Numbered from the stretch's first letter, positions 50,687-60,879 are shown. The stretch is DNA of 64,000 nt from an uncultured Butyrivibrio sp. (GCA_947168935.1 CAMVNV010000001.1:1-64000), one strand, 5' to 3'. Translations and numbers: made by a program. Notes: generated from the letters alone by a model not told the origin.

Positions 50687-51940
50687 TTAGCGCAGATTTC
50701 CGTTCTGAGGCGCATGAATTCTGAGAATATCACCTGCTTCAGGGACTGTGTCCAGTTCGATATCAATAAGCTGCTGCGGATGAGGTGCAGACTCCTGAGA
50801 TGTTCCATCTTCTGCATAGATTGCCTTAACAACCGTTTCAATATCTCTTCCATCAGGCTTCATGATCTCGATAGTCTCACCTACAGAGAATTTATTTCTC
50901 TGCTCTAAGCGGGCAAGTCCTTTATCATTTATGCCGTCTACAATTCCAAGATATGTATATTCATTAACATAAGTATTGCTGTCATAGATCTGTGATTCAT
51001 CAGAGGGCTTGCCAAAATAGAAGCCAGTTGTGAACTGACGATATGTACATCTTGCAATCTCGTCCTGATACCATGGCATATTAGCACGGTACTTCTCTTC
51101 TGATTCAAAGAAGTCGTCAATTGCCTTTCTATATGTACGGGCAACTGTAGCTACGTAAAGGGCTGTCTTCATACGTCCTTCGATCTTGAAGGAATTGATT
51201 CCTGCATCGATAAGTTCCGGAATGTGCTCGATCATGCACAGATCTTTTGAATTAAAGATAAATGTGCCTCTCTCATTCTCATATACAGGAAGATATTCTC
51301 CGGGTCTTGACTCTTCAACAACTGCATATTTCCATCTGCATGGATGTGTGCATGCCCCGTGATTGGCATCACGTCCTGTGAAGTAGTTGGACAGAAGGCA
51401 TCTTCCTGAATAGGAGATACACATAGCTCCGTGGATAAAAGATTCTATCTCAAGATCATCAGGGATATTAGCCCTGATCTCTTTGATCTCTGCAAGAGAA
51501 AGCTCTCTGGCTGCAACTACGCGCTTTGCGCCAAGGTTATGCCAGAATTTATATGTCTCATAGTTAGTATTATTAGCCTGAGTTGATACATGAATCTCTA
51601 TTTCAGGGCAGATTCTTCTTGCCATCATGAAAAGACCAGGATCAGCAATGATCATAGCATCAGGGCCAAGTTCCTTAAGTTCATGAAAATACTCTTCTGC
51701 GCCCTTAAGATCGTAATTATGAGCCAGGATATTAGCTGTTACATGCACATGTGCGCCATGGTCATGTGCATACTTAATTCCTGCTGCCATATCTTCTTTG
51801 GAGAAATTCTTGGCTTTAGCACGAAGGCTGAAAGCTTCTCCGCCGATGTATACAGCATCAGCTCCATAATTAACAGCAGTCTTTAAAACTTCAAGGCTGC
51901 TGGCAGGTATCAATAATTCAGGTTTCTTTACTTCTTTCAT
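50687..51940 (-). CDS. Peptidase U32 family protein
   Basis: KPELLIPASSLEVLKTAVNYGADAVYIGGEAFSLRAKAKNFS; SCRRPYSGRCLLSNYFTGRDANHGACTHPCRW-type motif. Confidence 0.93.
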   Translation of the reverse strand: MKEVKKPELLIPASSLEVLKTAVNYGADAVYIGGEAFSLRAKAKNFSKEDMAAGIKYAHDHGAHVHVTANILAHNYDLKGAEEYFHELKELGPDAMIIADPGLFMMARRICPEIEIHVSTQANNTNYETYKFWHNLGAKRVVAARELSLAEIKEIRANIPDDLEIESFIHGAMCISYSGRCLLSNYFTGRDANHGACTHPCRWKYAVVEESRPGEYLPVYENERGTFIFNSKDLCMIEHIPELIDAGINSFKIEGRMKTALYVATVARTYRKAIDDFFESEEKYRANMPWYQDEIARCTYRQFTTGFYFGKPSDESQIYDSNTYVNEYTYLGIVDGINDKGLARLEQRNKFSVGETIEIMKPDGRDIETVVKAIYAEDGTSQESAPHPQQLIDIELDTVPEAGDILRIHAPQNGNLR

Positions 51941-51985
51941 TCAATTAACTCTTTCTAAATAAAACAAAACTACAAATGATACAGG

Positions 51986-52663
51986 TTACCTGGTCTTAAC
52001 ACTAAGTGTCATGCCGTCTCCTGTATTCAGTATTACCGTCTGGAGATCATCTCTATGAGTTATATTGTAAATATAATCCCTCATACGGGCATGTATTGTT
52101 CTGTTACGTCTTGTAACAGCAAATCTGGACTGTACTATATCTCCGTCCTGAAGAACATTGTCTGTAACTAAAAGTCCGCCTTTTTTCAGAACTCTCATAA
52201 CTTCCGGAAGGAAGTTCTCGTACTGCCCTTTTGCAGCATCCATGAATACAAAATCGTATCCTTCTGACAGCTCTTTAAGTATGTCAGCTGCATCCCCTTC
52301 CAACAGGGTTATCTTTTTTCCCTTGTCAAAAGAACTAAAGTGCTCTTTAGCAACAGGAATCCTTTTTTCGTATTTCTCAATCGTTGTAATAGAACATCCA
52401 TCATCTGAATATTCCGCCATAAGCAAAGCTGAAAAACCTGTAGCTGTTCCAACTTCAAGAATATTCACAGGGTGCGTAAGTGCAAGCAAAAACTTAAGAA
52501 GGGACTGGGTATCTTTTCTTATAATGGGAACATCTCCATCTATAGCCTCTTTTTCAAGCTTATCAAGATAATCGGCATTCCCTTTGTCCATGGCGCAGAT
52601 AAAATCCCTCATCCTCTCAGGATCTATGGCCATAAGAGCTTCTTCATCAAAGCGATCCGTCAT
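51986..52663 (-). CDS. O-methyltransferase (class I SAM, TrmR/YrrM-like)
   Basis: ILEVGTATGFSALLMAEY; YDFVFMDAAKGQYENFLPEVMRVLKKGGLLVTDNVLQDG. Confidence 0.9.
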   Translation of the reverse strand: MTDRFDEEALMAIDPERMRDFICAMDKGNADYLDKLEKEAIDGDVPIIRKDTQSLLKFLLALTHPVNILEVGTATGFSALLMAEYSDDGCSITTIEKYEKRIPVAKEHFSSFDKGKKITLLEGDAADILKELSEGYDFVFMDAAKGQYENFLPEVMRVLKKGGLLVTDNVLQDGDIVQSRFAVTRRNRTIHARMRDYIYNITHRDDLQTVILNTGDGMTLSVKTR

Positions 52664-53199
52664 TGCTCTACATCTTCTCCTTCACTGCTTCCAGCATCTT
52701 CTGAAGACGTAGTATCTTCGCCTTCGCTGCCCATATCTTCACCTTCGGCTGCGCCTGTACCGGACGAGTTATCTTCTACAGTTGCATCGTTTGGAATGTT
52801 GCTTTCAACTTCACCGGATTCAGAATCACCCTTGTCTGCATTTGCACAGATTATGGCAAGCATCTCATCAGGAGTCATGGCAGTTGAAAGAGTATATACT
52901 CCAGGTTGCTCAAGTCCATGATATTCTGAAAAATATTCCTGGATTCTGAAAAGAAATGCATCTTTGATAAGTCCTGCACCCTCCAGCGCGTCTGCAAGTT
53001 CTGATACAGTCTCGCCTTCAAGTATTGTAACGTTAAAGTATTCTCCTTCTCCAGCAGACACAGGAGTCTGATTGAATATTCCGCGGCCGTAGCTATATGC
53101 GACCTTTGAATACTTTATCAGAAGGAATAAAAATATTATCAGTAGTACTACTCTGATTATTGCACTGGTGATGGAAATACCTACTTCTTTTCTGTTCAT
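52660..53199 (-). CDS. MltG/YceG-like N-terminal (LysM-like) membrane protein lacking the catalytic domain
   Basis: TM + FNVTILEGETVSELADALEGAGLIKDAFLFRIQEYF...PGVYTLSTAMTPDEML; acidic tail. Confidence 0.65.
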   Translation of the reverse strand: MNRKEVGISITSAIIRVVLLIIFLFLLIKYSKVAYSYGRGIFNQTPVSAGEGEYFNVTILEGETVSELADALEGAGLIKDAFLFRIQEYFSEYHGLEQPGVYTLSTAMTPDEMLAIICANADKGDSESGEVESNIPNDATVEDNSSGTGAAEGEDMGSEGEDTTSSEDAGSSEGEDVEQ

Positions 53200-53212
53200 A
53201 ATAGCTTCTTTC

Positions 53213-54889
53213 TTAGTTGTCCATGATGATCGGAAGGATCATCGGTCTTCTCTTAGTCTTTTTCCAGATAAACTCACTGAGAATATCCTTAACAAGATTC
53301 TTGAGCTTAGGCCAGTCTGTTATACCTCTGGACAGAGCTTCTGTAACCTCATCAAGAACAAGATCTGTAGCATCTTCAATAAGTTCATCAGACTCTTTTA
53401 CATATACAAAGCCTCTTGAAACGATAGTAGGCCCTGATACAAGCTGGGCGCTTCCCTTATCTATTCCAAGGACAGCTATAACGATACCATCCTGAGCAAG
53501 TCTCTGACGATCTCTAAGAACAACATTACCAACGTCACCAACTCCGATTCCGTCTACAAGCACTGCTCCTGTAGGAACCTTACCATGTATTCTTGCACTT
53601 GTCGAATCCATCTCAAGAATATCACCGGTTTTAAGAATAAATGTATTCTCCTTAGGGATACCAAGCTTAAGCGCAATCTGCCTCTGCGCTGTCAGATGAC
53701 GATATTCTCCATGTACAGGAACTGAATATTTTGGTTTAACAAGATTATATATCAGTTTTATATCTTCCTGGCAAGCGTGGCCTGATACGTGGACATCCTG
53801 GAAAATAACCTGAGCGCCCTTCATCATCAGTTCATTAACAACGTTAGTTACTGACTTCTCATTACCCGGGATAGGTGATGATGAGAAAATAACTGTATCA
53901 CCAGGTTTAATTGAAACCTTTTTGTGCTGTCCATTGGCCATACGGGAAAGTGCAGCCATGGATTCACCCTGTGAACCAGTTGTAATGATAACCTGCTTAT
54001 TGTCAGGATAGTTCTTGAGCTCATCAATATCTATAAGTGTATTATCCGGAACCTTGATACATTCAAGCTTCTGGGCAATATCAATGACAGTGACCATACT
54101 CCTGCCTTCAACGACAACCTTTCTGTCGTACTGATAGGCTGCATTTATGATCTGCTGAACACGGTCGACATTACTTGCAAAGGTCGCAACTATGATACGT
54201 GATTTCTTATGCTCACGGAAAAGACCATCAAGTGTAGCTCCAACAGTCTTTTCTGACGCTGTAAATCCTGGTCTTTCTGCGTTTGTAGAATCGCATAAAA
54301 GAGCAAGTACACCTTTTTTACCAATCTCACCAAATCTCTGAAGGTCGATAGGATCTCCGTATACAGGAGTATAGTCAACCTTAAAGTCGCCTGTATGAAC
54401 AACAATACCTGCAGGTGAATAAATGGCAAGTGCAGCTGCATCAACTATAGAGTGGTTAGTCTTAATGAACTCAACCCTGAAATCTCCAAGGTTAATGAAC
54501 TGGCCGAATTTAACGACCTTACGGCGTGTGTTACGCATAAGTCCGTGCTCTTCAAGCTTATGTTCAATAAGACCCATTGTAAGTCTTGTAGCGTATACAG
54601 GGGCATTAACCTCCTTGAGAATATAAGGAAGTGCTCCAATATGGTCTTCATGACCGTGTGTTATTACGAATCCCTTGACCTTATCAATATTATCAAGAAG
54701 ATAAGTAACATCCGGGATTACAAGGTCTATTCCCAGCATGTCATCGTCAGGGAATGACAGACCGCAATCCACAACAATAATACTGTCTTCATAACGGAAG
54801 GCAGTTATGTTCATACCAATTTGCTCCAGACCTCCCAAAGGTATGATCTGCAGCTTCGAGGCATTATCTGTATTTTTTTGTTTCTTCAA
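53213..54889 (-). CDS. rnj: Ribonuclease J
   Basis: LQIIPLGGLEQIGMNITAFRYEDSIIVVDCGLSFP; THGHEDHIGALPYIL; VHVSGHACQEDIKLI. Confidence 0.95.
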   Translation of the reverse strand: MKKQKNTDNASKLQIIPLGGLEQIGMNITAFRYEDSIIVVDCGLSFPDDDMLGIDLVIPDVTYLLDNIDKVKGFVITHGHEDHIGALPYILKEVNAPVYATRLTMGLIEHKLEEHGLMRNTRRKVVKFGQFINLGDFRVEFIKTNHSIVDAAALAIYSPAGIVVHTGDFKVDYTPVYGDPIDLQRFGEIGKKGVLALLCDSTNAERPGFTASEKTVGATLDGLFREHKKSRIIVATFASNVDRVQQIINAAYQYDRKVVVEGRSMVTVIDIAQKLECIKVPDNTLIDIDELKNYPDNKQVIITTGSQGESMAALSRMANGQHKKVSIKPGDTVIFSSSPIPGNEKSVTNVVNELMMKGAQVIFQDVHVSGHACQEDIKLIYNLVKPKYSVPVHGEYRHLTAQRQIALKLGIPKENTFILKTGDILEMDSTSARIHGKVPTGAVLVDGIGVGDVGNVVLRDRQRLAQDGIVIAVLGIDKGSAQLVSGPTIVSRGFVYVKESDELIEDATDLVLDEVTEALSRGITDWPKLKNLVKDILSEFIWKKTKRRPMILPIIMDN

Positions 54890-55356
54890 TCAGTGTTTCC
54901 TCCACATTCTTTACAGTAACCGTAGAGTTTAACCTCATGATCGATAACCTGAAATCCGGTATCATTAGCAATGGAGGCTTCCAGCCCTTCCATCATATCA
55001 TCCTCAAATTCAAGGACTTTGCCGCATTTTACACAGATCAGGTGATGATGGTGATGATGGTGTCCTCCGGACTCTTCTGGATCCGAGATCTCATACCGTT
55101 CACTTCCATCATCGAAATTGATCCGATCGATAAGATGTAACTCCCTGAGTACCTGTATTGTTCTGTAAACAGTTGCCAATCCAATCTCCGGATGGTCTGT
55201 TTTCACCTTGTTATAAATTTCTTCAGCAGTAAGATGCTGCTTTTTGGACGCCTGCAGAGCTTCAAGCACAAAAATACGCTGATTGGTGACCTTGAGTCCC
55301 TTCTCGCGTAGCATGCCCTTGAATGATTCCTGGTTCACATTTTCATGATCTCCCAT
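54886..55356 (-). CDS. Fur-family metalloregulator (PerR/Zur-like)
   Basis: KGLKVTNQRIFVLEALQ...PEIGLATVYRTIQVLRELHLIDRI; HHHHHHHLICVKCGKVLEF; YCKECGG. Confidence 0.92.
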   Translation of the reverse strand: MGDHENVNQESFKGMLREKGLKVTNQRIFVLEALQASKKQHLTAEEIYNKVKTDHPEIGLATVYRTIQVLRELHLIDRINFDDGSERYEISDPEESGGHHHHHHHLICVKCGKVLEFEDDMMEGLEASIANDTGFQVIDHEVKLYGYCKECGGNTD

Positions 55357-55404
55357 TGTCAGTCGTCCTCTCTTAAATGTATATGAATAAAAGTAAGCAC
55401 AAGA

Positions 55405-55668
55405 TCATAAATCGAGTTCTATACCATCTTCATCGAGTAATTTAACAAAAATCTGTCCTACAGCATTAAGCTCCTGATCGCTGTCTACAATTGTGTAAAG
55501 AGCATCAGAATCTTCACTGGCAGAATCATCACGAAGAATAAGGGCTTCTCCGTCACCCTCTTCAGAATCAGTTACAAGAAGGTAGGTCTTACCTGCTACA
55601 ACTGTCTGCTCAAGTGCGTAAAAGTCATGTGTTCCTTCGCCTTCAATGTTAAGTGTTATTTTTTCCAT
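55405..55668 (-). CDS. DUF1292 protein
   Basis: TLNIEGEGTHDFYALEQTVVAGKTYLLVTDSEEGDGEALILRDD. Confidence 0.88.
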   Translation of the reverse strand: MEKITLNIEGEGTHDFYALEQTVVAGKTYLLVTDSEEGDGEALILRDDSASEDSDALYTIVDSDQELNAVGQIFVKLLDEDGIELDL

Positions 55669-55707
55669 AATTTTTTGCCCGTTTATTTATTATTAAAGCA
55701 ATAGGGC

Positions 55708-56151
55708 TCAGGACTTATTATCCTGAGTCTTATTAACCACATTATCCAAATAGTCCTGAAGTATAAGCTCAGCAGCTATCATATCAACATGATCCTTGCG
55801 GTCACGCCCTCTGATACCCAGTTCATCCATGATCTCATCTGCTTCTACTGTTGTAAGTCTTTCATCCAGCATGTGAACAGGAAGTCCTGTACGTCTTTCA
55901 AGCTTCTCTTTGAACAAAAGAGCCATCTGAGCGCGTTCACCTACTGTTGTATCCATGTTGACAGGAAGTCCCAGTACGATTTCTGTGACGTCATATTCTA
56001 CTATGAGTTCCTCAATACGCGCAAGAGTCTTCCTGAGTTTGTTCTCTTCCTTTCGACGTATTATCTCCTTGGGCTGTGCAGTACACAGCAGCATATCGCT
56101 GATAGCTACACCAACGGTACGCGACCCATAGTCAAGTCCCATATATCTCAT
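55708..56151 (-). CDS. ruvX: RuvX/YqgF Holliday junction resolvase-like
   Basis: RYMGLDYGSRTVGVAISD; IVLGLPVNMDTTVGERAQ; LDERLTTVEADE. Confidence 0.95.
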   Translation of the reverse strand: MRYMGLDYGSRTVGVAISDMLLCTAQPKEIIRRKEENKLRKTLARIEELIVEYDVTEIVLGLPVNMDTTVGERAQMALLFKEKLERRTGLPVHMLDERLTTVEADEIMDELGIRGRDRKDHVDMIAAELILQDYLDNVVNKTQDNKS

Positions 56152-56177
56152 ACTGCTTTATAGTTCCTTCCTGATAA

Positions 56178-56459
56178 TTACTTCTTCTGATCCCAGTTAT
56201 TGTTGTGAATATACTGAGTCAGCATCTCTTCAACAAGCTCATCACGCTCTACTTTACTGATCAAACTTCTAGCGCCATTGTGGCTGGTTATATATGTAGG
56301 ATCACCAGACATGATATATCCAACTATCTGGTTGACCGGATTATATCCCTTTTCGACCATAGCTTCATATACAACTTCCAGTATCTTTCCAACTGCAGTT
56401 TCCTGAGGTGTCTCAACTTTAAAAAATTGTGTATGTCCAAGATCCTGTGCCATAAGCAT
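56178..56459 (-). CDS. ireB: IreB-family regulatory phosphoprotein (DUF965)
   Basis: [55 protein letters not shown]. Confidence 0.94.
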   Translation of the reverse strand: MLMAQDLGHTQFFKVETPQETAVGKILEVVYEAMVEKGYNPVNQIVGYIMSGDPTYITSHNGARSLISKVERDELVEEMLTQYIHNNNWDQKK

Positions 56460-56559
56460 CCTTTCTGCACTAGTTGTGTGCGCAAAAACCGTATAGATAA
56501 TTTTATTTTAACCTAATGCGAGTTTTCGTGCAACTTTGGACGCCACAGGCACTTGGGGC

Positions 56560-57945
56560 TTACTTCATAAGCATAATATCTTCTGTCAAAAATCCTGAGC
56601 AGGTTCCTTCTGCAAAAGTTCCTGATAATTCTTTTTCTTTATCCTTATCAGGTATTTCAATTGCCATTCTTACGTATCTTTCTGTATGACCTGTCATGTA
56701 CAATCTGCCATCGATCTCCTGGGCATCTTCCCAAAGCACCTTAACAGTTTCTCCAATAAAGCTTTCTCTGTACTTTCTTGACTGATCAGCAGTCATCTCA
56801 AGAAGAACATCGCTCCTTTCTGATTTCTGACGATCAGTTAACTGATCAGGCATTTTCTCTGCAACAGTACCTTTACGAATTGAATACTTGAACACATGCA
56901 TCTCATAGAAGTTAACCTTCTCGCAAAATGCCCTGCACTCTTCGAACTCTTCTTCCGTCTCACCCGGGAAGCCAACTATAACGTCAGTTGTGATCGCAGG
57001 TCTGTCATAAACTTCTCTAAGAAGCTGCACTCCTTCATAGTATTCCTGAGCACTATAGTGTCTGTTCATTCTCTTAAGTGTATTTTCACAGCCTGACTGG
57101 AGCGATAAGTGGAAATGAGGACACAGCTTAGGCATTGCTGCCATTGCCTTAGCCATCTCAGGTGTTATGATCCTTGGCTCAAGTGAGCTAAGTCTTATTC
57201 TCTCTATACCTTTAATAGCATGAATCTTTTTCAAAAGATCAAGAAGTTCTGATCCTTCTCTGTCAAGACCATATGAACTGATGTGGATACCGGTTATTAC
57301 TACTTCCTTAACTCCAAGAGAAGCAAGTCCCAGTATCTCTGTTACTACATCCTTCTGCTGTCTTGATCTTATCCTTCCTCTGGCAAAAGGGATAAGACAG
57401 TATGAACAGAACTGGTTACAGCCATCCTGAATCTTGATATATGCTCTTGTATGTTCAGGAGCATGATCAAGTCTCATCTCTTCATATTCAGTCTTTTCTT
57501 TACTATCAACCTTAATTGACGGATCCATTTCCATGGATACATCTTTATGCCTGTCAGAAACAACTACAACACTATCTTTTTGGTATAGTGATGTGTCATT
57601 ATCTTCAAGATATTTTTTTAGTATACTTACAACCTGACTCTTTTTGTTGTTACCAATCGCGATATCGATGCATTCATCCATCTTGACCTTATCTTCATTG
57701 GTCTCAACATAGCATCCTACTGCAACAACCAAAGCGCCCGGATTCTCTTTCTTGGCGCGGTGTATCATCTGTCTGCTCTTTCTGTCAGCAATATTAGTAA
57801 CAGTGCAAGTATTAATAATATAGATATCAGCAGGCTGGTCAAATGGCCTTATCTCAAAGCCTGCTTCCCTGAGGTCTTGTTCTATTACATCCAGCTCATA
57901 GCTATTTACCTTGCATCCAAGGTTGTGAAGTGCAACACTTTTCAC
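56560..57945 (-). CDS. mtaB: tRNA (N6-threonylcarbamoyladenosine-C2)-methylthiotransferase MtaB
   Basis: HNLGCKVNSYELDVIEQDL; KIQDGCNQFCSYCLIPFARGRIRSR; C-terminal TRAM. Confidence 0.94.
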   Translation of the reverse strand: MKSVALHNLGCKVNSYELDVIEQDLREAGFEIRPFDQPADIYIINTCTVTNIADRKSRQMIHRAKKENPGALVVAVGCYVETNEDKVKMDECIDIAIGNNKKSQVVSILKKYLEDNDTSLYQKDSVVVVSDRHKDVSMEMDPSIKVDSKEKTEYEEMRLDHAPEHTRAYIKIQDGCNQFCSYCLIPFARGRIRSRQQKDVVTEILGLASLGVKEVVITGIHISSYGLDREGSELLDLLKKIHAIKGIERIRLSSLEPRIITPEMAKAMAAMPKLCPHFHLSLQSGCENTLKRMNRHYSAQEYYEGVQLLREVYDRPAITTDVIVGFPGETEEEFEECRAFCEKVNFYEMHVFKYSIRKGTVAEKMPDQLTDRQKSERSDVLLEMTADQSRKYRESFIGETVKVLWEDAQEIDGRLYMTGHTERYVRMAIEIPDKDKEKELSGTFAEGTCSGFLTEDIMLMK

Positions 57946-57977
57946 TAACTAACTCCTTTTTTTTCGGTGTTTTGACG

Positions 57978-58006
57978 TTGACTAATCCCATCCTCTCGTT
58001 TATCAT
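57978..58006 (+). promoter_or_regulatory. Putative sigma-A promoter of the HPr-like gene
   Basis: TTGACT-17 nt-TATCAT, followed by AGAAGGAGG RBS. Confidence 0.6.
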
Positions 58007-58032
58007 TAAGAAAAGAAGGAGGTATTTGCGCA

Positions 58033-58263
58033 ATGAAGACAGTTAAAATTTCACTTAATTCTATCGATAAGGTAAAATCTTTCGTTAACGAGATCACAAA
58101 ATATGATTATGATTTCGATCTTGTTTCTGGCAGATATGTTATCGATGCAAAGTCAATCATGGGCATCTTCTCACTCGATCTTTCTAAACCGATCGATCTG
58201 AATATCCATGCAGAAGACGGCGTTGAAGAAGTTCTCAACGTTTTAAAGCCTTACATGATCTGA
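58033..58263 (+). CDS. HPr-fold protein lacking the phosphorylatable His
   Basis: VSGRYVIDAKSIMGIFSLDLSKPIDLNIHAEDGVEEVLNVLKPYM matches the HPr Ser46 half; N-terminal half lacks G(L/I)HARPA. Confidence 0.7.
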   Translation: MKTVKISLNSIDKVKSFVNEITKYDYDFDLVSGRYVIDAKSIMGIFSLDLSKPIDLNIHAEDGVEEVLNVLKPYMI

Positions 58264-58295
58264 GTATCAATGCGCAGATATTGTGTGGGTGAAAG

Positions 58296-58435
58296 GTAAA
58301 ACCTAATAATTTTAGGTTTTACAATTTTTAAATGGTTAGTTCAAGGGCTCTGGATCATTCCAGAGCCTTTTTCCTGCGTAAAATGAATCAAAGATTCATT
58401 TTACACTAGACATTCGGAACAGAGTTCCAAATGTC
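58296..58435. repeat. Cluster of four consecutive hairpins, including an intrinsic terminator (58346-58372)
   Basis: GTAAAACCTAA/TTAGGTTTTAC (58296-58322); GGCTCTGGA-tcat-TCCAGAGCC-TTTTT (58346-58372); GTAAAATGAATC-aaa-GATTCATTTTAC (58378-58404); GACATTcGGAAC-aga-GTTCCaAATGTC (58409-58435). Confidence 0.88.
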
Positions 58436-58450
58436 CGGGGCTATGCGATA

Positions 58451-59692
58451 TTATGCTGTGATCTCTATAATCTCATCTGTATCAATAGCTTTTTTCACCA
58501 TGTCATCGATCTTATCGCGGAGATTACCTTCGTGGTCTTCGATAATATCAAGTCTTGGCTTTGTAACAGGGTGCTTTGCTACAAATATTGTGCAGCAGTC
58601 TTCATAAGGCTGGATTGAAGTCTCATAAGCATCGATCTTAAGAGAGATGTCTACTATATCCTGCTTATCAAATGCAATAACCGGTCTGTAAACTGGCATT
58701 GACTCTACAACTGCATTTGTACAAAGAAGTGACTGCATTGTCTGTGAAGCAACCTGGCCTATGGACTCTCCTGTTATAAGGCCCATACAATCTGACTTCT
58801 TGGCAAGTATCTCTGCAATACGCATCATATATCTTCTCATGATGATAGTAAGCTCATCGTGAGGACATTTATCATAAATATACATCTGGATCTCAGTAAA
58901 GTTGATAACATGAAGCTTAACCTTGCCTGTGTACTTAGCGATAACTCTTGCAAGGTCTTCAACCTTCTGCTTAGCTCTTTCTGATGTATATGGCGGAGCA
59001 TTGAAATATACAGCTTCAATCTCAACACCGCGTTTTGCGATCATGTATCCAGCAACAGGGCTGTCGATTCCGCCTGAAAGAAGCAGCATAGCTCTTCCTG
59101 CTGTACCAAGTGGCATTCCACCAGGTCCGGGGATAACTTCTGAATACATGTTGATCTTTTCTCTAAGCTCTACATGAAGAAGGATATCAGGGTTATGAAC
59201 ATCAACAGTAAAATCAGGATGAGCTTCAAGTATAGCTGCACCAAGGTCTCTTGCAAGTTCCATAGAATCAAGAGGATATGACTTATCTACTCTTCTGACC
59301 TGAACCTTGAAGGACTTATGCTTATCCGGGTATACGTCTCCCATAAAGCCTGATACCATCTCTCCAAGCTTTTCCGGTGTAGGAAGCTTACCATCTTCAT
59401 CTCTTGCTACAGTAACTGCAGGGCAGATTCCTGTAAGGCCAAATACTGTCTGAAGCGCTTTAACTGTCTCGTCAAAGTCATAATTATCAGCCTCAACGTA
59501 GATACGACCTGCTGTTCTTGTAACTTCAAACTCACCCGAGCACTTATCAAGTACGCGTTTAATCTGGCGCATAAGAGCGTCTTCAAACACGTAACGGTTT
59601 TTACCTTTTAAGCCAATCTCGGCATACTTTAAAATAAATGCGTGATACTGCATCATAACCTCTTTCTGATCTTCATATGATTGATTTATCAA
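58451..59692 (-). CDS. thiI: tRNA 4-thiouridine synthetase ThiI
   Basis: LKYAEIGLKGKNRYVFEDAL; AMLLLSGGIDSPVAGYMIAKRGV. Confidence 0.95.
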   Translation of the reverse strand: MINQSYEDQKEVMMQYHAFILKYAEIGLKGKNRYVFEDALMRQIKRVLDKCSGEFEVTRTAGRIYVEADNYDFDETVKALQTVFGLTGICPAVTVARDEDGKLPTPEKLGEMVSGFMGDVYPDKHKSFKVQVRRVDKSYPLDSMELARDLGAAILEAHPDFTVDVHNPDILLHVELREKINMYSEVIPGPGGMPLGTAGRAMLLLSGGIDSPVAGYMIAKRGVEIEAVYFNAPPYTSERAKQKVEDLARVIAKYTGKVKLHVINFTEIQMYIYDKCPHDELTIIMRRYMMRIAEILAKKSDCMGLITGESIGQVASQTMQSLLCTNAVVESMPVYRPVIAFDKQDIVDISLKIDAYETSIQPYEDCCTIFVAKHPVTKPRLDIIEDHEGNLRDKIDDMVKKAIDTDEIIEITA

Positions 59693-59718
59693 TAAACTAC
59701 CAATTATTGCATCGCCCT

Positions 59719-60879
59719 TTACTGGCGTGAGTACCTTCTAAGCATAGGAACTACTGCTTCAAGTGCTTCGATCGCCTGATCTATCTCTTCCTTAGTTGTG
59801 AAAACAGACATACTAAAGCGAAGAGTAGAATCAAGAAGCTCTGTATCAAGTCCAATAGACTTAAGTGTGTCACTCACATGAGGACGATTGGTTGAGCAAG
59901 CACTTCCTGCTGAAACATAAATATCCTTATCTTCAAGAGCATGAAGTAAAACCTCTGCTCTAACTCCCTTAATACTAAGACTGATGATATGTGGAGCGCA
60001 GTCATCGTCTGTCTTACCGTTTACGCTAATATCAGGAAGCTTATCACAAACAGTCTTTATGAAATAGCTCTTGAGTTCTCTCATAGTAGCTACATGGCTG
60101 TCAAGATTTTCATATATTTCCTCAGCTGCTCTTCCAAGTCCTGCAATACCCGGAACATTCTCAGTACCGGAACGCATACCCTGCTGCTGGCCTCCGCCAT
60201 AATTTATCGGAACGATCCTTACGCCGTTTTTGACATATAAAAAGCCTGTGCCCTTCGGTCCATGTATCTTGTGACCGCTCACAGACATAAGATCAATTCC
60301 CATTTTTGAAGGATTTATGTGGAACTTACCGTAGCCCTGGACTGCATCAACATGAAAATATGTTTTTGGATTAACCTGCTTTATTACTTTTCCGCATTCC
60401 TCGATCGGCATAAGTGCACCGATTTCGTTATTAACAAGCATTATACTTACAAGGATCGTATCTGGTCTTATAGCATTCTTAAGATCATCTACACTTACCT
60501 GACCATTCTTATCAACAGGAAGATATGTAACTTCAAAGCCCTGCTTCTCAAGATATTTCATGGTTTCAAGGATTGCAGGATGCTCAACAGAAGATGTGAT
60601 AAGATGCTTACCAACCTCTTTTTCTCTGGATCTTGCAGCTCCTATAAGGGCCATATTATCAGATTCTGTTCCACCTGATGTGAAAAAAATCTCTTTCTCA
60701 TTGCAATGCAGTGTTGCTGCGATCTGCTTCTTAGCTTTCTTAACTATATCCTCAGCAACCTTGCCATAGTGATGCATACTTGACGGATTACCGTACGTTT
60801 TTGTCATTGTATCTGCAACAAGCTGTGCTACATCGTCAAATGCACGTGTTGTTGCGGAGTTATCAAGATAACACTCCAT
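59719..60879 (-). CDS. iscS: Cysteine desulfurase (NifS/IscS family)
   Basis: CYLDNSATTRAFDDVA; FTSGGTESDNMALIGAA; SVSGHKIHGPKGTGFLYV; SAGSACST. Confidence 0.95.
   Translation of the reverse strand: MECYLDNSATTRAFDDVAQLVADTMTKTYGNPSSMHHYGKVAEDIVKKAKKQIAATLHCNEKEIFFTSGGTESDNMALIGAARSREKEVGKHLITSSVEHPAILETMKYLEKQGFEVTYLPVDKNGQVSVDDLKNAIRPDTILVSIMLVNNEIGALMPIEECGKVIKQVNPKTYFHVDAVQGYGKFHINPSKMGIDLMSVSGHKIHGPKGTGFLYVKNGVRIVPINYGGGQQQGMRSGTENVPGIAGLGRAAEEIYENLDSHVATMRELKSYFIKTVCDKLPDISVNGKTDDDCAPHIISLSIKGVRAEVLLHALEDKDIYVSAGSACSTNRPHVSDTLKSIGLDTELLDSTLRFSMSVFTTKEEIDQAIEALEAVVPMLRRYSRQ

Noticed and set aside
55020-55070. His7 stretch in the Fur-family regulator as a novelty
   Set aside because: His-rich metal-site segments before CxxC are common in this family
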